This document shows, piece by piece, positions 51,350-61,708 of a DNA stretch of 61,767 bases; position 1 is the stretch's first letter; each line of letters opens with the position of its first letter. The stretch is from DATEJJ01 sp039649115 (GTDB taxonomy: Bacteria > Actinomycetota > Actinomycetes > Mycobacteriales > Micromonosporaceae): assembly GCA_039649115.1 (NCBI GenBank), contig JBBWZQ010000161.1, forward strand, positions 1-61,767, given 5' to 3'. The translations under genes were made by a program, and so were the position numbers. The notes under the pieces were generated by a model. It worked only from the letters and a program-made list of their open reading frames with translations, was not told the DNA's origin and did no database searches.

Positions 51350-51378
51350 TTAGCCTAACGCGATCAGGAGTAACCTGA
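51350..51378. promoter_or_regulatory. MarR upstream region with TTAGCCTAA and TCAGG-N5-CCTGA palindromes
   Basis: TTAGCCTAA (51350-51358) and the perfect inverted repeat TCAGGAGTAACCTGA (51364-51378) lie 27-55 bases before ATG 51405, in a rare A/T-rich patch. They also precede the divergent flippase-like gene by 60 bases. Candidate MarR operator. Confidence 0.5.
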
Positions 51379-51404
51379 GATCTACGGCACACCGAGGAGC
51401 GGAC

Positions 51405-51893
51405 ATGGGCAACGTCATGGCGGAGCGCGACCAGCTCGTGGGCCGCGTCATCGACGCCCAGTGGTGCCTGCGCCGGACCCTCGCCCGCAACGGTGCCGCA
51501 CCGCTGCTCGACCTGAACCTGACCATGCAGCAGACCAAGGCCCTGCTCGTGCTGTCGCTGCACGACAACGCGATGTCCGGGCAGGCGCTGGCCCGCCACC
51601 TCGGGGTGAGCCTCGCGACCCTGACCGGCATCGTGGACCGGCTGGTGACCCAGGCTCTGGTGACCCGCCGGGAAGACGCCGAGGATCGGCGGGTGCGGCT
51701 GGTGGAGCTGACCGAGCAGGGCCGGTCGCTCGTGGAAAACGTGCGCGACTCGGGTCTGGAGCAGATGCGCGGGCTGCTGCGGCGCCTCGACGACGAGACG
51801 CTGGCCGCGATGGACCTGGTGCTGCGCCGGCTGCGCGAGGCGGCCGAGGAGGAGGCCGCCGAGCAGGGCACTGCCGGTGGCCCCTGCTGCTGA
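51405..51893 (+). CDS. MarR-family regulator
   Basis: 162 residues from ATG 51405 (ATG 51417 is a second possibility). Winged helix MSGQALARHLGVSLATLTGI and wing RREDAEDRRVRLVELTEQG are typical. The C-terminus overlaps the P-loop kinase gene by 17 bases. It may regulate the divergent membrane protein and the following operon. Confidence 0.88.
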   Translation: MGNVMAERDQLVGRVIDAQWCLRRTLARNGAAPLLDLNLTMQQTKALLVLSLHDNAMSGQALARHLGVSLATLTGIVDRLVTQALVTRREDAEDRRVRLVELTEQGRSLVENVRDSGLEQMRGLLRRLDDETLAAMDLVLRRLREAAEEEAAEQGTAGGPCC

Positions 51894-52434
51894 CAGCCTG
51901 GCCGCCGTCTGGGTGGTCGCGGGGGCACCGGGGGCGGGCAAGACCACGGTCGCGCGGCTGCTCCTGGAGAATCTGGTACCGGTACCCGCGCTGCTGGACA
52001 AGGACACGATGTACGGCCCCTTCGTGGCCGCCACGCTGCGGGTACACGGACGGCCGGACGGCGAGCGCGAGGGCCTCTGGTACGACGAGCACGTCAAGGT
52101 GCACGAGTACGCCGGGATGACCGCCACCGCGCGGGAGATCCGGGCGGCGGGCTGCCCGGTGCTGCTGTCCGGACCGTTCACCCGCCAGATCCACGATCCG
52201 CACGCCTGGCGCGAGTGGGTGCGGCAGCTCGGCGGCGACCCGGTCTGGCTGGTGTGGGTATGCAGCGACGCGGCCACCCTGCACGCCCGGCTGACCGCGC
52301 GCGGACTGGCCCGCGACGCGCAGAAGCTCGCCCGCTTCGACGAGTTCCTCGACGCCGTGCGGCCGGACGAGCCGCCGGCGGTGCCACACTTCCGGGTGGA
52401 CAACCGGGCCTTCCATCGCAAACCTCGGGCGTGA
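51877..52434 (+). CDS. Small P-loop kinase-like protein
   Basis: 185 residues from GTG 51877. Walker A GAPGAGKTTVARLLLE, followed by LLDKDTMYGPFV and RDAQKLARFDEF (lid-like region), suggests an AAA-type or Zeta-toxin-like/gluconate-kinase-like ATPase. Substrate unknown. Translationally coupled to MarR. Confidence 0.8.
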   Translation: MAPAADSLAAVWVVAGAPGAGKTTVARLLLENLVPVPALLDKDTMYGPFVAATLRVHGRPDGEREGLWYDEHVKVHEYAGMTATAREIRAAGCPVLLSGPFTRQIHDPHAWREWVRQLGGDPVWLVWVCSDAATLHARLTARGLARDAQKLARFDEFLDAVRPDEPPAVPHFRVDNRAFHRKPRA

Positions 52435-52473
52435 TGTCATTGAGGTCTCCGCAGGTTCGCCGGGAGGTCAGCC

Positions 52474-52734
52474 GTGGCCAGTGTCGCCGAGCTCAAGGCG
52501 GCGATCGACGCCGCGATCCAGCAGGTCAGTGAGGGCCAGGCCGCGTTGCGGGCGGCCAGCGAGAAGCTGGCCGAGGCCCAGCAGAGCCTGGCCGCGGCGC
52601 TGGAGGGCAGCGGCCACGAGTCGGTGGCCGCCGCGCACGCCGCACTCAGCCAGGCCGCGATGGACCTGGAGGAGTGCCTGATCGCGACGCTCGCCGCGGT
52701 GGATCAGGCACAGACCTACGTCGCGACCCTCTGA
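52474..52734 (+). CDS. Small helical hairpin protein, 86 aa
   Basis: GTG 52474 with GGGAGGT upstream. Two long amphipathic helices (residues 3-45 and 52-85) meet at a glycine turn GSGHESV. Size and two-helix form recall WXG100/EsxA-type substrates, but there is no WXG motif in the turn. No signal or membrane helix. It opens a four-gene same-strand unit with an FtsK/SpoIIIE ATPase. Could be a secreted substrate or a structural partner. Confidence 0.7.
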   Translation: MASVAELKAAIDAAIQQVSEGQAALRAASEKLAEAQQSLAAALEGSGHESVAAAHAALSQAAMDLEECLIATLAAVDQAQTYVATL

Positions 52735-52776
52735 GCGGGCCGGCACCGTCGACACCCGGGCGGAATGAGGTGGGAC

Positions 52777-53676
52777 ATGTCCCTGGTCGAGGATCTCGGC
52801 GCACAGGTGCACGGCGTCGCGGAGGAGCTTCCGCTGGGCCCGGTCACGGTCGCCGTGGAGCGGTTGCGGGTCGGCCTGGAACTGCTCCAGTGGGTACGCC
52901 AGGAGTCGGTGCACGACGTCGGCGTGGTACACCTGGCCAACGCGACGGAGCAGCTCGAACAGGCCACCCTGGCGCTGCGCAGCGCGCAGGACTCGGTGGC
53001 CGCGTACCTGACCTCGATCGGCCTCGCCTACGACGCGGCGCCGACCGCGGACAACAGCTGGCGGCAGGGCCTGGCTCCGCCGGTGCCACAACAGTCCACA
53101 TCGGACACCGACGTGGACGCGACCCCGCTGGGCCGGTGGTGGACGGCGCGCGTGGACGCGGCCACCGGCCACGAACCGGACGACCGGCCGGTCGACGAGC
53201 AGGACGCGGCGAAGGACCCGGCCGACCTGCTGCGCCGGGCGGCCGCGCCGGTGCGCGCGGGTGACCGCGGGCGGCTGCGCGACGAGCTGCGCCGGGTCGA
53301 CGCCCCGGTCGGGCTGGGGCTCTCGGCCGTCAGCCCGCCCGTGGCCCGCCACCTGGCCACCGACCTGCTCGGCCACGAGCCCACCGCGGCCGACCTGCCC
53401 GCGCTGACCCGGCAGCTGGCCCAACCGGTCCGGCAACTGCTGCCCGGGGTGCCCGAGCACGTGCTGCCGACCCTGCTGGCCCGGGTGTGCCGGATGCCCC
53501 CGCCGCAGCCCGAACCACCCCCCGAGAACCCCCAGGACGGCAACGCGCGGCAGGCGCCACCGCCCACCCATCCGACCGATCCGGCCGTCACCGGCGCGGT
53601 TCTCGTCGGCGTCCTGCTGCACCGGCTGGGCCGCGACCCGGACAGCCTGCGCGACGCGGAGCGCCGGGATGCCTGA
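52777..53676 (+). CDS. Helical protein with proline-rich tail
   Basis: 299 residues from ATG 52777, with GAGGTGGG nearby (ATG 52765 alternative). Residues 1-85 are helical (VTVAVERLRVGLELLQWV, ANATEQLEQATLALRSAQD). A low-complexity Asp/Pro middle and a proline-rich stretch (PPPQPEPPPENPQD) follow, then a short Ala/Val segment VTGAVLVGVLLHRLGRD. It overlaps the ATPase start by eight bases. No known domain; likely partner of the ATPase. Confidence 0.7.
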   Translation: MSLVEDLGAQVHGVAEELPLGPVTVAVERLRVGLELLQWVRQESVHDVGVVHLANATEQLEQATLALRSAQDSVAAYLTSIGLAYDAAPTADNSWRQGLAPPVPQQSTSDTDVDATPLGRWWTARVDAATGHEPDDRPVDEQDAAKDPADLLRRAAAPVRAGDRGRLRDELRRVDAPVGLGLSAVSPPVARHLATDLLGHEPTAADLPALTRQLAQPVRQLLPGVPEHVLPTLLARVCRMPPPQPEPPPENPQDGNARQAPPPTHPTDPAVTGAVLVGVLLHRLGRDPDSLRDAERRDA

Positions 53677-56323
53677 ACCCCGCGACCAGCTCGTCATCGG
53701 GGTACGCGAGGACCTGGCCCGCGCCAGGGCCGCCGCACGCGGGCAGCTCGCCGGGGCGTACGACCGGCTGCGCGCGGCCCAGGCCAGGCTGGCCGGCACG
53801 CGGCGGTCGGCGGACCGGTTACCCGGACGGGCGGCCGCGGTGCGCGACGCGCGCCTCGGCGACGTGGCCGCCCGGCACGCGGCCGCCATCGCGGAGACCA
53901 CCCGCCTCGCCGCGCAGTCCGCGTACGGATACGCGCCGGGGGCCGCCGGCGCGCCGTGGTCACAGTGGACACCCACGCCCGCGCCCCGGGCGCAGCCGCC
54001 GGGCCCGCTGCGCATCGGCGAGGTACGGCTGCCCGGCGGCACACCGGTACCGGTGCTGGTGCCGCTGCTGGACCGCGCCCACCTCGTGGTGACGGGAGGG
54101 GACGCGGCGGCCGGCGACGGCGTGGTGGCCGCGCTGCTGCTGCGCGCGCTGGGCAGCACGGACGCGGGCCGGGTCAGCCTCGTCGGGTACGACCCGGAGC
54201 AGCTGGGCGGCGGGCTGGCCGGGTTCGCCCCGCTGGCCGGCGCGCAGCTGCTCACGTTCGTCGGACCGGGCGGCCTGACCGGGCTGCTGGACACGCTCGT
54301 GGACCACGTCCGGCGGATCAACGAGACGGTGCTCGCCGGCGCGTACGGGTCGCTGCACGAGATGGCCGCGGCGACCGGGCGCCGGCCGGAGCCCTGGCGC
54401 ATCGCGGTGCTGCTCGGCGGCGAGGAGCCGACCCGGCATGAGCGCGCACAGCTGGAGCGGCTGCTGCGCACCGGTGTCGCGTGCGGCGTGCACCTCGTCA
54501 TCCGGGGCGTCACGGCACCCGATCTGTCCACTGTGGAGACTGTGCGGACGGTACAGATCGGCACCGGTGGCACCGCGGTCAGCGGGTACGGCTCCCTGCC
54601 GGTACACCTCGATCCACCGCCGGCGGAGCTGGTCACCGAGGCGTGCCGCGACATCGCCGGGCAGGTCGCCGCCGGGCCGGTGCCCGCGGCCTTCGCCGAC
54701 CTGCTGCCCGCCGAATGGTGGACGCAGTCGTCCACGGCCGGCCTCGCCGCGCCGGTCGGCGAAGGGCTGGACGGCCGCCTGGTGACCGTGGCTCTCGGCG
54801 ACTACCCGCCGCACGCGCTGATCGGAGGGCCGTCCGGCACCGGCAAGACCAACCTGATCTACGCCTGGCTGGCCGGGTTGACCACCCGCTACTCCCCCGA
54901 CGAGCTGGAGCTGTACCTGCTCGACTTCAAGGAGGGAGTGTCGTTCGCCCGGTTCGCCCCGGGGCACCTGGATCCCAGCTGGCTGCCGCAGGTGCGGCTG
55001 GTGGGCGTCAACGTGAACACCGACCGCGAGTTCGGCCTGGCGCTGCTGCGGTTCCTCGGCGGGCAGCTGCGGGTCCGGGCCGCGGCCGCCAAGCGCCACG
55101 AGGTGACGACGCTCGCCGAACTGCGCGGCGTGGACCCGGCGGGCCACTGGCCGCGCATGGTCGCGGTGGTGGACGAGTTCCAGGTGCTGCTGTCCGGCCG
55201 CGACACGCTGACCGCCGAGGCGGTCACCCTGCTGGAGGACCTGGCCCGGCGCGGCCGGTCGCAGGGCATCCACCTGGTCCTCGCCAGCCAGGACGTGTCC
55301 GGCATCGAGGCGCTGTGGGGGCGCGGCGGCCTGATCGCCCAGTTCACGCTGCGCGTCGCGCTGCCCAAGGCCCGCCGCATCCTGCCCGACACCAACACGG
55401 CGGCGCAGGACATCTCGCGGCACCAGGCCGTGGTCAACGCGGACTCCGGCGCACCCGGCGCCAACCAGGTGGTACGGATCCCGGCGGCGAGTGACCGTGC
55501 CGTGTGGAGCGACCTGCAACAGGCGCTCTGGCGGCGCCGCCCGCCCGGCCTGCGACCGCCCCGGCTCTTCGACGGTGACGCGGTGCCGCGGCTCGTCGAC
55601 GCCGCCGAGCTGGCAAGCCTGCACGCCGACGACGGTGCCGGGCCGGCCGAACCCGTCGCGCTGCTGGGCGCCGCCATCGACGTCGCGGACCGCTCCGCGA
55701 GCATCCGGCTGCGCCGCTCCCCCGGGCGCAACCTCGCCGTGCTGGGCGGCCGGGTGGACGCGGCCTGTGCCGTACTGGCCGCGGCGGCCACCTCGCTGGC
55801 CCGCCAGTTCGCGCCCGGCGAGGCGACATTCTCGATCGCGTGCCTCGATCCCGACGCCGCGACCGCCGCGCAGGAGCTGTCCGCCGCGCTGCCGTTCCAC
55901 AGTGGAGTGTCCGGCGCGGACGGGATCGTCGACCTGCTCGAAATGTCCACAGTGGATCTCGGGAAGCGGCCGCACTTCCTGATCCTGTACGCGGTGGACG
56001 CGGCAGCCGCCGAGCTCGGGGCGAAGCGGCCGGGCGGCTCGGGGTACGAGCACCTGCGCCGAATACTCCACAGTGGACCGGAGCGGCGTACGCACGTGCT
56101 GGGCTGGTGGCGGTCGGTCGCGCGGCTGCGCGAGGACCTCGGCGGCATCGGCGCGCGGATGGACGCGATCGGGGCCTGGGTCGCGCTCGACGTGCACGGT
56201 GGGGACCTGGCGTCGCTGTACCCGCAGCCCGGCGGCCCGGTCTGGTACCCGCGCCCGTGGCGGGCCCTGCTGTTCGACCGGTCCGAGCAGCGCAGCGCCG
56301 AGGTGTTCATCCCCTATGCCTGA
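53669..56323 (+). CDS. FtsK/SpoIIIE-type ATPase with three ATPase-like segments
   Basis: 884 residues from ATG 53669. An N-terminal coiled coil (about 10-95) precedes a first RecA-like segment without Walker A (near VLVPLLDRAHLVVTGGDAAA). The second has Walker A GPSGTGKT (387-394) and Walker B MVAVVDEF (497-504), the FtsK/SpoIIIE pattern with LYLLDFKEGVSFARF. A third segment (from about 660) lacks Walker A. EccC proteins of type VII secretion also have three such domains with mixed activity, but no membrane helix is seen here. Confidence 0.88.
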   Translation: MPEPRDQLVIGVREDLARARAAARGQLAGAYDRLRAAQARLAGTRRSADRLPGRAAAVRDARLGDVAARHAAAIAETTRLAAQSAYGYAPGAAGAPWSQWTPTPAPRAQPPGPLRIGEVRLPGGTPVPVLVPLLDRAHLVVTGGDAAAGDGVVAALLLRALGSTDAGRVSLVGYDPEQLGGGLAGFAPLAGAQLLTFVGPGGLTGLLDTLVDHVRRINETVLAGAYGSLHEMAAATGRRPEPWRIAVLLGGEEPTRHERAQLERLLRTGVACGVHLVIRGVTAPDLSTVETVRTVQIGTGGTAVSGYGSLPVHLDPPPAELVTEACRDIAGQVAAGPVPAAFADLLPAEWWTQSSTAGLAAPVGEGLDGRLVTVALGDYPPHALIGGPSGTGKTNLIYAWLAGLTTRYSPDELELYLLDFKEGVSFARFAPGHLDPSWLPQVRLVGVNVNTDREFGLALLRFLGGQLRVRAAAAKRHEVTTLAELRGVDPAGHWPRMVAVVDEFQVLLSGRDTLTAEAVTLLEDLARRGRSQGIHLVLASQDVSGIEALWGRGGLIAQFTLRVALPKARRILPDTNTAAQDISRHQAVVNADSGAPGANQVVRIPAASDRAVWSDLQQALWRRRPPGLRPPRLFDGDAVPRLVDAAELASLHADDGAGPAEPVALLGAAIDVADRSASIRLRRSPGRNLAVLGGRVDAACAVLAAAATSLARQFAPGEATFSIACLDPDAATAAQELSAALPFHSGVSGADGIVDLLEMSTVDLGKRPHFLILYAVDAAAAELGAKRPGGSGYEHLRRILHSGPERRTHVLGWWRSVARLREDLGGIGARMDAIGAWVALDVHGGDLASLYPQPGGPVWYPRPWRALLFDRSEQRSAEVFIPYA

Positions 56324-56939
56324 GTCCTACCCCGAGCTGATCGCCAGGCTGGTCGCGATCCAGGACGCGCTCGGGCGGGAACAGGCGGAGGTGCACGCGT
56401 GGTACGCCGAGCAGCGGGCCGCCGCGACCGAGGCGGTGGAGCTGGCCAGCGCCACGGTCGAACAGGCCAGCCGGGACGTCGCCGAGGCGCAGGAGGCGGT
56501 GGCCCGAGTGGACGTCGCGGCCCGGCGCCTGTGGGGCGACCTCGGCAACCGGCTGAGCTGGCGGGCGGCCAAGCGGCGCGGCCCGGTACCCGGTCCGGTC
56601 CCGGACCCGGCCCCCCGAGGGGATCAGGCTGACCGGCTGATCAGTCAGGTACGGGCCCGGCTGGCCGCCGCGCCGGTGGTGCAGGTACTCGCGCCGTGGG
56701 CGTACCCCCTGATGGCCCTCTTCGGCGCCGGCTGCGCGGCGGCGCTGGCCCGGCTGGCCCTCGCGCTGGCCGCGCCGGCCTGGCTGCGGATCGCACTGCT
56801 GGCCGCCGCCCCCCTGCTCGGCCTGGTGCCGGCCCGGCTGGTGGCCCGCGCGCAGCGCTCCGGTCTCGACACCTGGTCGGTCACGCTGACCGTCCTCGCG
56901 GGCGCACTGGCCACCGGCGCCCTCCTGCTCGCCCGTTAG
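56316..56939 (+). CDS. Membrane protein with N-terminal coiled coil
   Basis: 207 residues from ATG 56316, overlapping the ATPase stop by eight bases (ATGCCTGA). Residues 5-75 are a coiled coil (LIARLVAIQDALGREQAEVHAW). Three hydrophobic segments follow at about 128-155, 158-178 and 188-206. It may anchor the soluble ATPase at the membrane. Not recognised. Confidence 0.75.
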   Translation: MPESYPELIARLVAIQDALGREQAEVHAWYAEQRAAATEAVELASATVEQASRDVAEAQEAVARVDVAARRLWGDLGNRLSWRAAKRRGPVPGPVPDPAPRGDQADRLISQVRARLAAAPVVQVLAPWAYPLMALFGAGCAAALARLALALAAPAWLRIALLAAAPLLGLVPARLVARAQRSGLDTWSVTLTVLAGALATGALLLAR

Positions 56940-56942
56940 CCG

Positions 56943-58591
<1,649 letters not shown>

Positions 58592-58595
<4 letters not shown>

Positions 58596-59677
58596 GATCG
58601 CCTCCTCGACAGTGCGGACCTTCTGCGCGGTGGTGCGGTGGACTCACGCACGACCAGCCGCGTCGGCAGCAGCACCGGCTTCGTTGCCGGCGGAGCCTGG
58701 GCAACCATGCCCCGGTGTTGGGTGGGAACCGGGGCGGGCTGACCCAGCAACGACTGCAAAAGCGTAGCCGCCGCCAGCCGCCCCTGCTCGGCGGCCGGCT
58801 GGGCGACGGTGGTCAGGCCGAGGGCGGCGGCCAGGTCGTGGTCGTCGATGCCGACGACACTGACATCATCGGGTACCCGCAGCCGCGCGGCCCGCAGCGC
58901 GCGCATGGCACCGATCGCCATCTCGTCGCACGCGGCGAAGATGGCCGTCGGCGCGGGCCCGTGCCGGAGCAGTTCCTCGGTCGCCCGCTCGCCTCCCGCG
59001 ACGCTGAACTCCGCCTCCACGTCCCACGCCGGGTCGGGGGTGAGGCGTGCGTCACACAGCGCCTCGCGGTACCCGGCGCGCCGCTCCACGTGCGTGGTGA
59101 ACGCGAGCTCGTCGCGCGGGTCGCCGGAAATGTGCGCGATGCGGGTGTGGCCGAGCGTGAGCAGGTGTTCGGTCGCGGTACGGGCGGCGGCGAGGTCGTC
59201 GATGCGGATGCTGGACCAGCCGGGCACCGGCGTGCCGGAGCTGACCGTCACCCCGGGCAGCTTGAGCCCGGCCACCGCGGTGAAGTCGTCGGCGTGCAGC
59301 GGAGTCGCCACGAGCATCACGCCGTCCACCCGCTTGTGCAGCGCCTGCGTGTGGAACAGCCGCCGGCGCACCTGCTCCCGCCCGCCCAGGTTGTACAGCA
59401 GCACGTCCAGCCCGGCCTGGTACAGCGACTCCTCGGCGGCCTCGACCACGGTGGCGAAGAACCAGCGGGTGATGCGCGGGACGACCACGCCCACCGAGCC
59501 GGTACGGCCGCCGGCCAGGCGCGAGGCGCTCGGCGACGCCACGTAGCCCAACGCGGCGGCCGCACTGGCGACCCTGGAGCGGGTCTCCTCGGCGACCAAC
59601 GGCAGGCCGCGCAGTGCCCGCGAAACGGTCGCGGTGGAGACCCCCGCCAGCCTCGCCACGTCGTCGATCTTCGCCAT
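58592..59677 (-). CDS. LacI-family repressor of the alpha-glucoside operon
   Basis: 361 residues from ATG 59677. N-terminal LacI helix-turn-helix IDDVARLAGVSTATVSRALR (residues 4-23), then periplasmic-binding-protein-like sensor domain (GSVGVVVPRITRWFF, DGVMLVATPL, GIDDHDLA). It lies between the permeases and the glucosidase and likely represses its own operon until an alpha-glucoside binds. Confidence 0.93.
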
Positions 59678-59729
59678 GATCGGAGCCGTTCAGCTCGCGA
59701 CCGACCTGTTCGACCTCCCGGTCCTCTTC

Positions 59730-60698
59730 TCAGCCCTTCACGGAGCCGGCCAGCAGGCCGCGCACGAAGTACCGCTGGAGCGAGAAGAACACGATCAGCG
59801 GAACGACGATGGAGATGAACGCGCCCGCGGTGAGCAGCTCCCAGCTGCGGCCGAACGAGCCGGCGAGCTGTGCCAGCCGCACGGTCAACGGGGAGACCTC
59901 GGCCGTGCCCGGTGTGAAGGTGAGGGCGACCAGCAGGTCGTTCCACACCCACAGGAACTGGAAGATCGCGAACGAGGCGAGCGCGGGGGCCGACAGCGGC
60001 AGCACGATGGTACGGAAGATCTTGAAGTGGTTCGCACCGTCGACCTGTGCCGCCTCCATCACGTCGCGGGGCAGCTGCGAGATGAAGTTGTGCAGCAGGA
60101 AGATCGCCAGCGGCAGCGCGAACATGGTGTGCGAGATCCACACCGGGATGTACGTGCCGCCCAGGTTCAGGCCCGGGATGATCGTGGTGCTGCCGATGTG
60201 CACGCCGTTGTTGTACAGCTGCAGCAGCGGGATCAGGGCCATCTGCAGCGGCACCACCTGGAGCGCGAAGATGATGAAGAACAGCGTGTCACTGCCCTTG
60301 AACCGCACCCAGGCCAGCGCGTACGCCGCCATCGACGCGATGATCAGCGGGAAGATGGTGGCCGGGATGGTGATGGCCAGCGAGTTGACGAAGTAGGGCA
60401 TCAGCCCGCCGCTGGTGCCGAAGCTGCTCTGGAAGAGAACGGCCTGGTAGTTCGACAACGTGAGCGACGGGTGCTCGAAGATGGTCCACCAGCCCGTGGT
60501 GTCGACGTCCTTGGCCGGGCGCAGCGACGTGGCCAGCAGCCCGAAGGTGGGCAGCGTCCACAGCACGGTCATCAGGATGACGAGGAAGGACGCCACCGGG
60601 CTGCTGAAGGACTTCCGGATCTTCTTGACCGCCGGCGCGGGAGGGGTGGAGTCCGAATGGCGCGCGGCGCTCTCCTCGCTCAAGGTTCGCTCGGTCAT
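59730..60698 (-). CDS. Sugar ABC transporter permease, MalG/AglG-like
   Basis: 322 residues from ATG 60698, overlapping the first permease by ATGA. Six membrane helices; the EAA loop is DVMEAAQVDGANHFKIFRTIVLP, which contacts the ATPase. An N-terminal charged leader of 30 residues precedes the first helix. No ATPase gene is in the operon, so a shared ATPase such as MsiK is likely (inference). Confidence 0.92.
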   Translation of the reverse strand: MTERTLSEESAARHSDSTPPAPAVKKIRKSFSSPVASFLVILMTVLWTLPTFGLLATSLRPAKDVDTTGWWTIFEHPSLTLSNYQAVLFQSSFGTSGGLMPYFVNSLAITIPATIFPLIIASMAAYALAWVRFKGSDTLFFIIFALQVVPLQMALIPLLQLYNNGVHIGSTTIIPGLNLGGTYIPVWISHTMFALPLAIFLLHNFISQLPRDVMEAAQVDGANHFKIFRTIVLPLSAPALASFAIFQFLWVWNDLLVALTFTPGTAEVSPLTVRLAQLAGSFGRSWELLTAGAFISIVVPLIVFFSLQRYFVRGLLAGSVKG

Positions 60699-61708
60699 CG
60701 CGTGGCACGCTCCCTACGCAGTTGGACGACGTTGTATCCGACAAGTGGCAGGACCGCGACGAAGAGGATCACCGCGAGTGCGGCGCCGCGGCCGGCGTCG
60801 CCGGATACGAACGACTGGAAGTACATCTCGTTCGCCAGTACCGATGTGTTGAAGTTGCCACCGGTCATGGTGCGCACGATGTCGAAGACCTTCAGTGTCG
60901 TGATCATGATGGTGGTCAGCACCACGATGAGCGTGTTGCGGATCATCGGGATGGTCACGAAGAAGAACAGCTTGCCGCCCTTGGCGCCGTCCATCCGGGC
61001 GGCCTCCAGGATCTCGTCCGGGATCGCCTTGATCGCGGCGGACAGGACCACCATGGCGAAGCCGGTCTGCACCCAGATCATGATCACCATGAGCAGGAAG
61101 TTGTTCAGTGGGTGGGACAGGATCCAGTTGGGCGGATGTTTCCAGCCCAGCGCCATCACGGTCTGGCTCAGCAGGCCGATCTGCGGGTTGGCGGGGTCGC
61201 GCGTCTCGTAGACGAAACGCCAGATGATGCTGGCACCGACGAACGAGATGGCCATCGGCGCGAAGATCAGGGACTTGTAGACGGCCTGCCGCTTCATCCG
61301 GTCCACCAGCAGCGCCACGAGCAGTCCGAGCCCGGTCGTGAGGAGGGGGACGACGACGATCCACTCCAGGGTGTTGATGAGCACCGTGTGGATGCCGTCC
61401 GTGGTGAACGCCCACGTGTAGTTCTTCGAGCCGACCACGCGGGTGCTGTCGTCGTTCCTGAAGCTCAGATAGATCGTGCGGATCGCCGGCACCACGAGGC
61501 CGACCAGCAGCAACAGCAGGGCAGGACCGAGGAAGACGAGGACGGTGAGCGGGCGGGAGGCGCGGCCGGTGGCGCGACCGGCCGCAAAGAAGATCAACAG
61601 GAGAATGGCGAGGAAACCCGCCACCGTTGCGATCATGTTGACGAACTTGGTCGCCGCGTCGGAGGCCGTACTCGCCAGGATCAGCGTGTCACCGGACATG
61701 GGCGTCAT
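60695..61708 (-). CDS. Sugar ABC transporter permease, MalF/AglF-like
   Basis: 337 residues from ATG 61708 (AAAGGAGG two bases upstream; ATG 61699 is an alternative with 11-base spacing). Eight membrane helices and EAA loop DEILEAARMDGAKGGKLFFFVTIP. It pairs with the MalG-like permease. The substrate-binding protein gene would lie to the right, outside the window; 61709-61767 holds only its downstream spacer. Confidence 0.92.
   Translation of the reverse strand: MTPMSGDTLILASTASDAATKFVNMIATVAGFLAILLLIFFAAGRATGRASRPLTVLVFLGPALLLLLVGLVVPAIRTIYLSFRNDDSTRVVGSKNYTWAFTTDGIHTVLINTLEWIVVVPLLTTGLGLLVALLVDRMKRQAVYKSLIFAPMAISFVGASIIWRFVYETRDPANPQIGLLSQTVMALGWKHPPNWILSHPLNNFLLMVIMIWVQTGFAMVVLSAAIKAIPDEILEAARMDGAKGGKLFFFVTIPMIRNTLIVVLTTIMITTLKVFDIVRTMTGGNFNTSVLANEMYFQSFVSGDAGRGAALAVILFVAVLPLVGYNVVQLRRERATR

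Noticed and set aside
52474..56939. Calling this a canonical ESX/type VII secretion locus
   Set aside because: No EccB, EccD, EccE or mycosin and no WXG motif; only the ATPase pattern and small helical proteins are shared.
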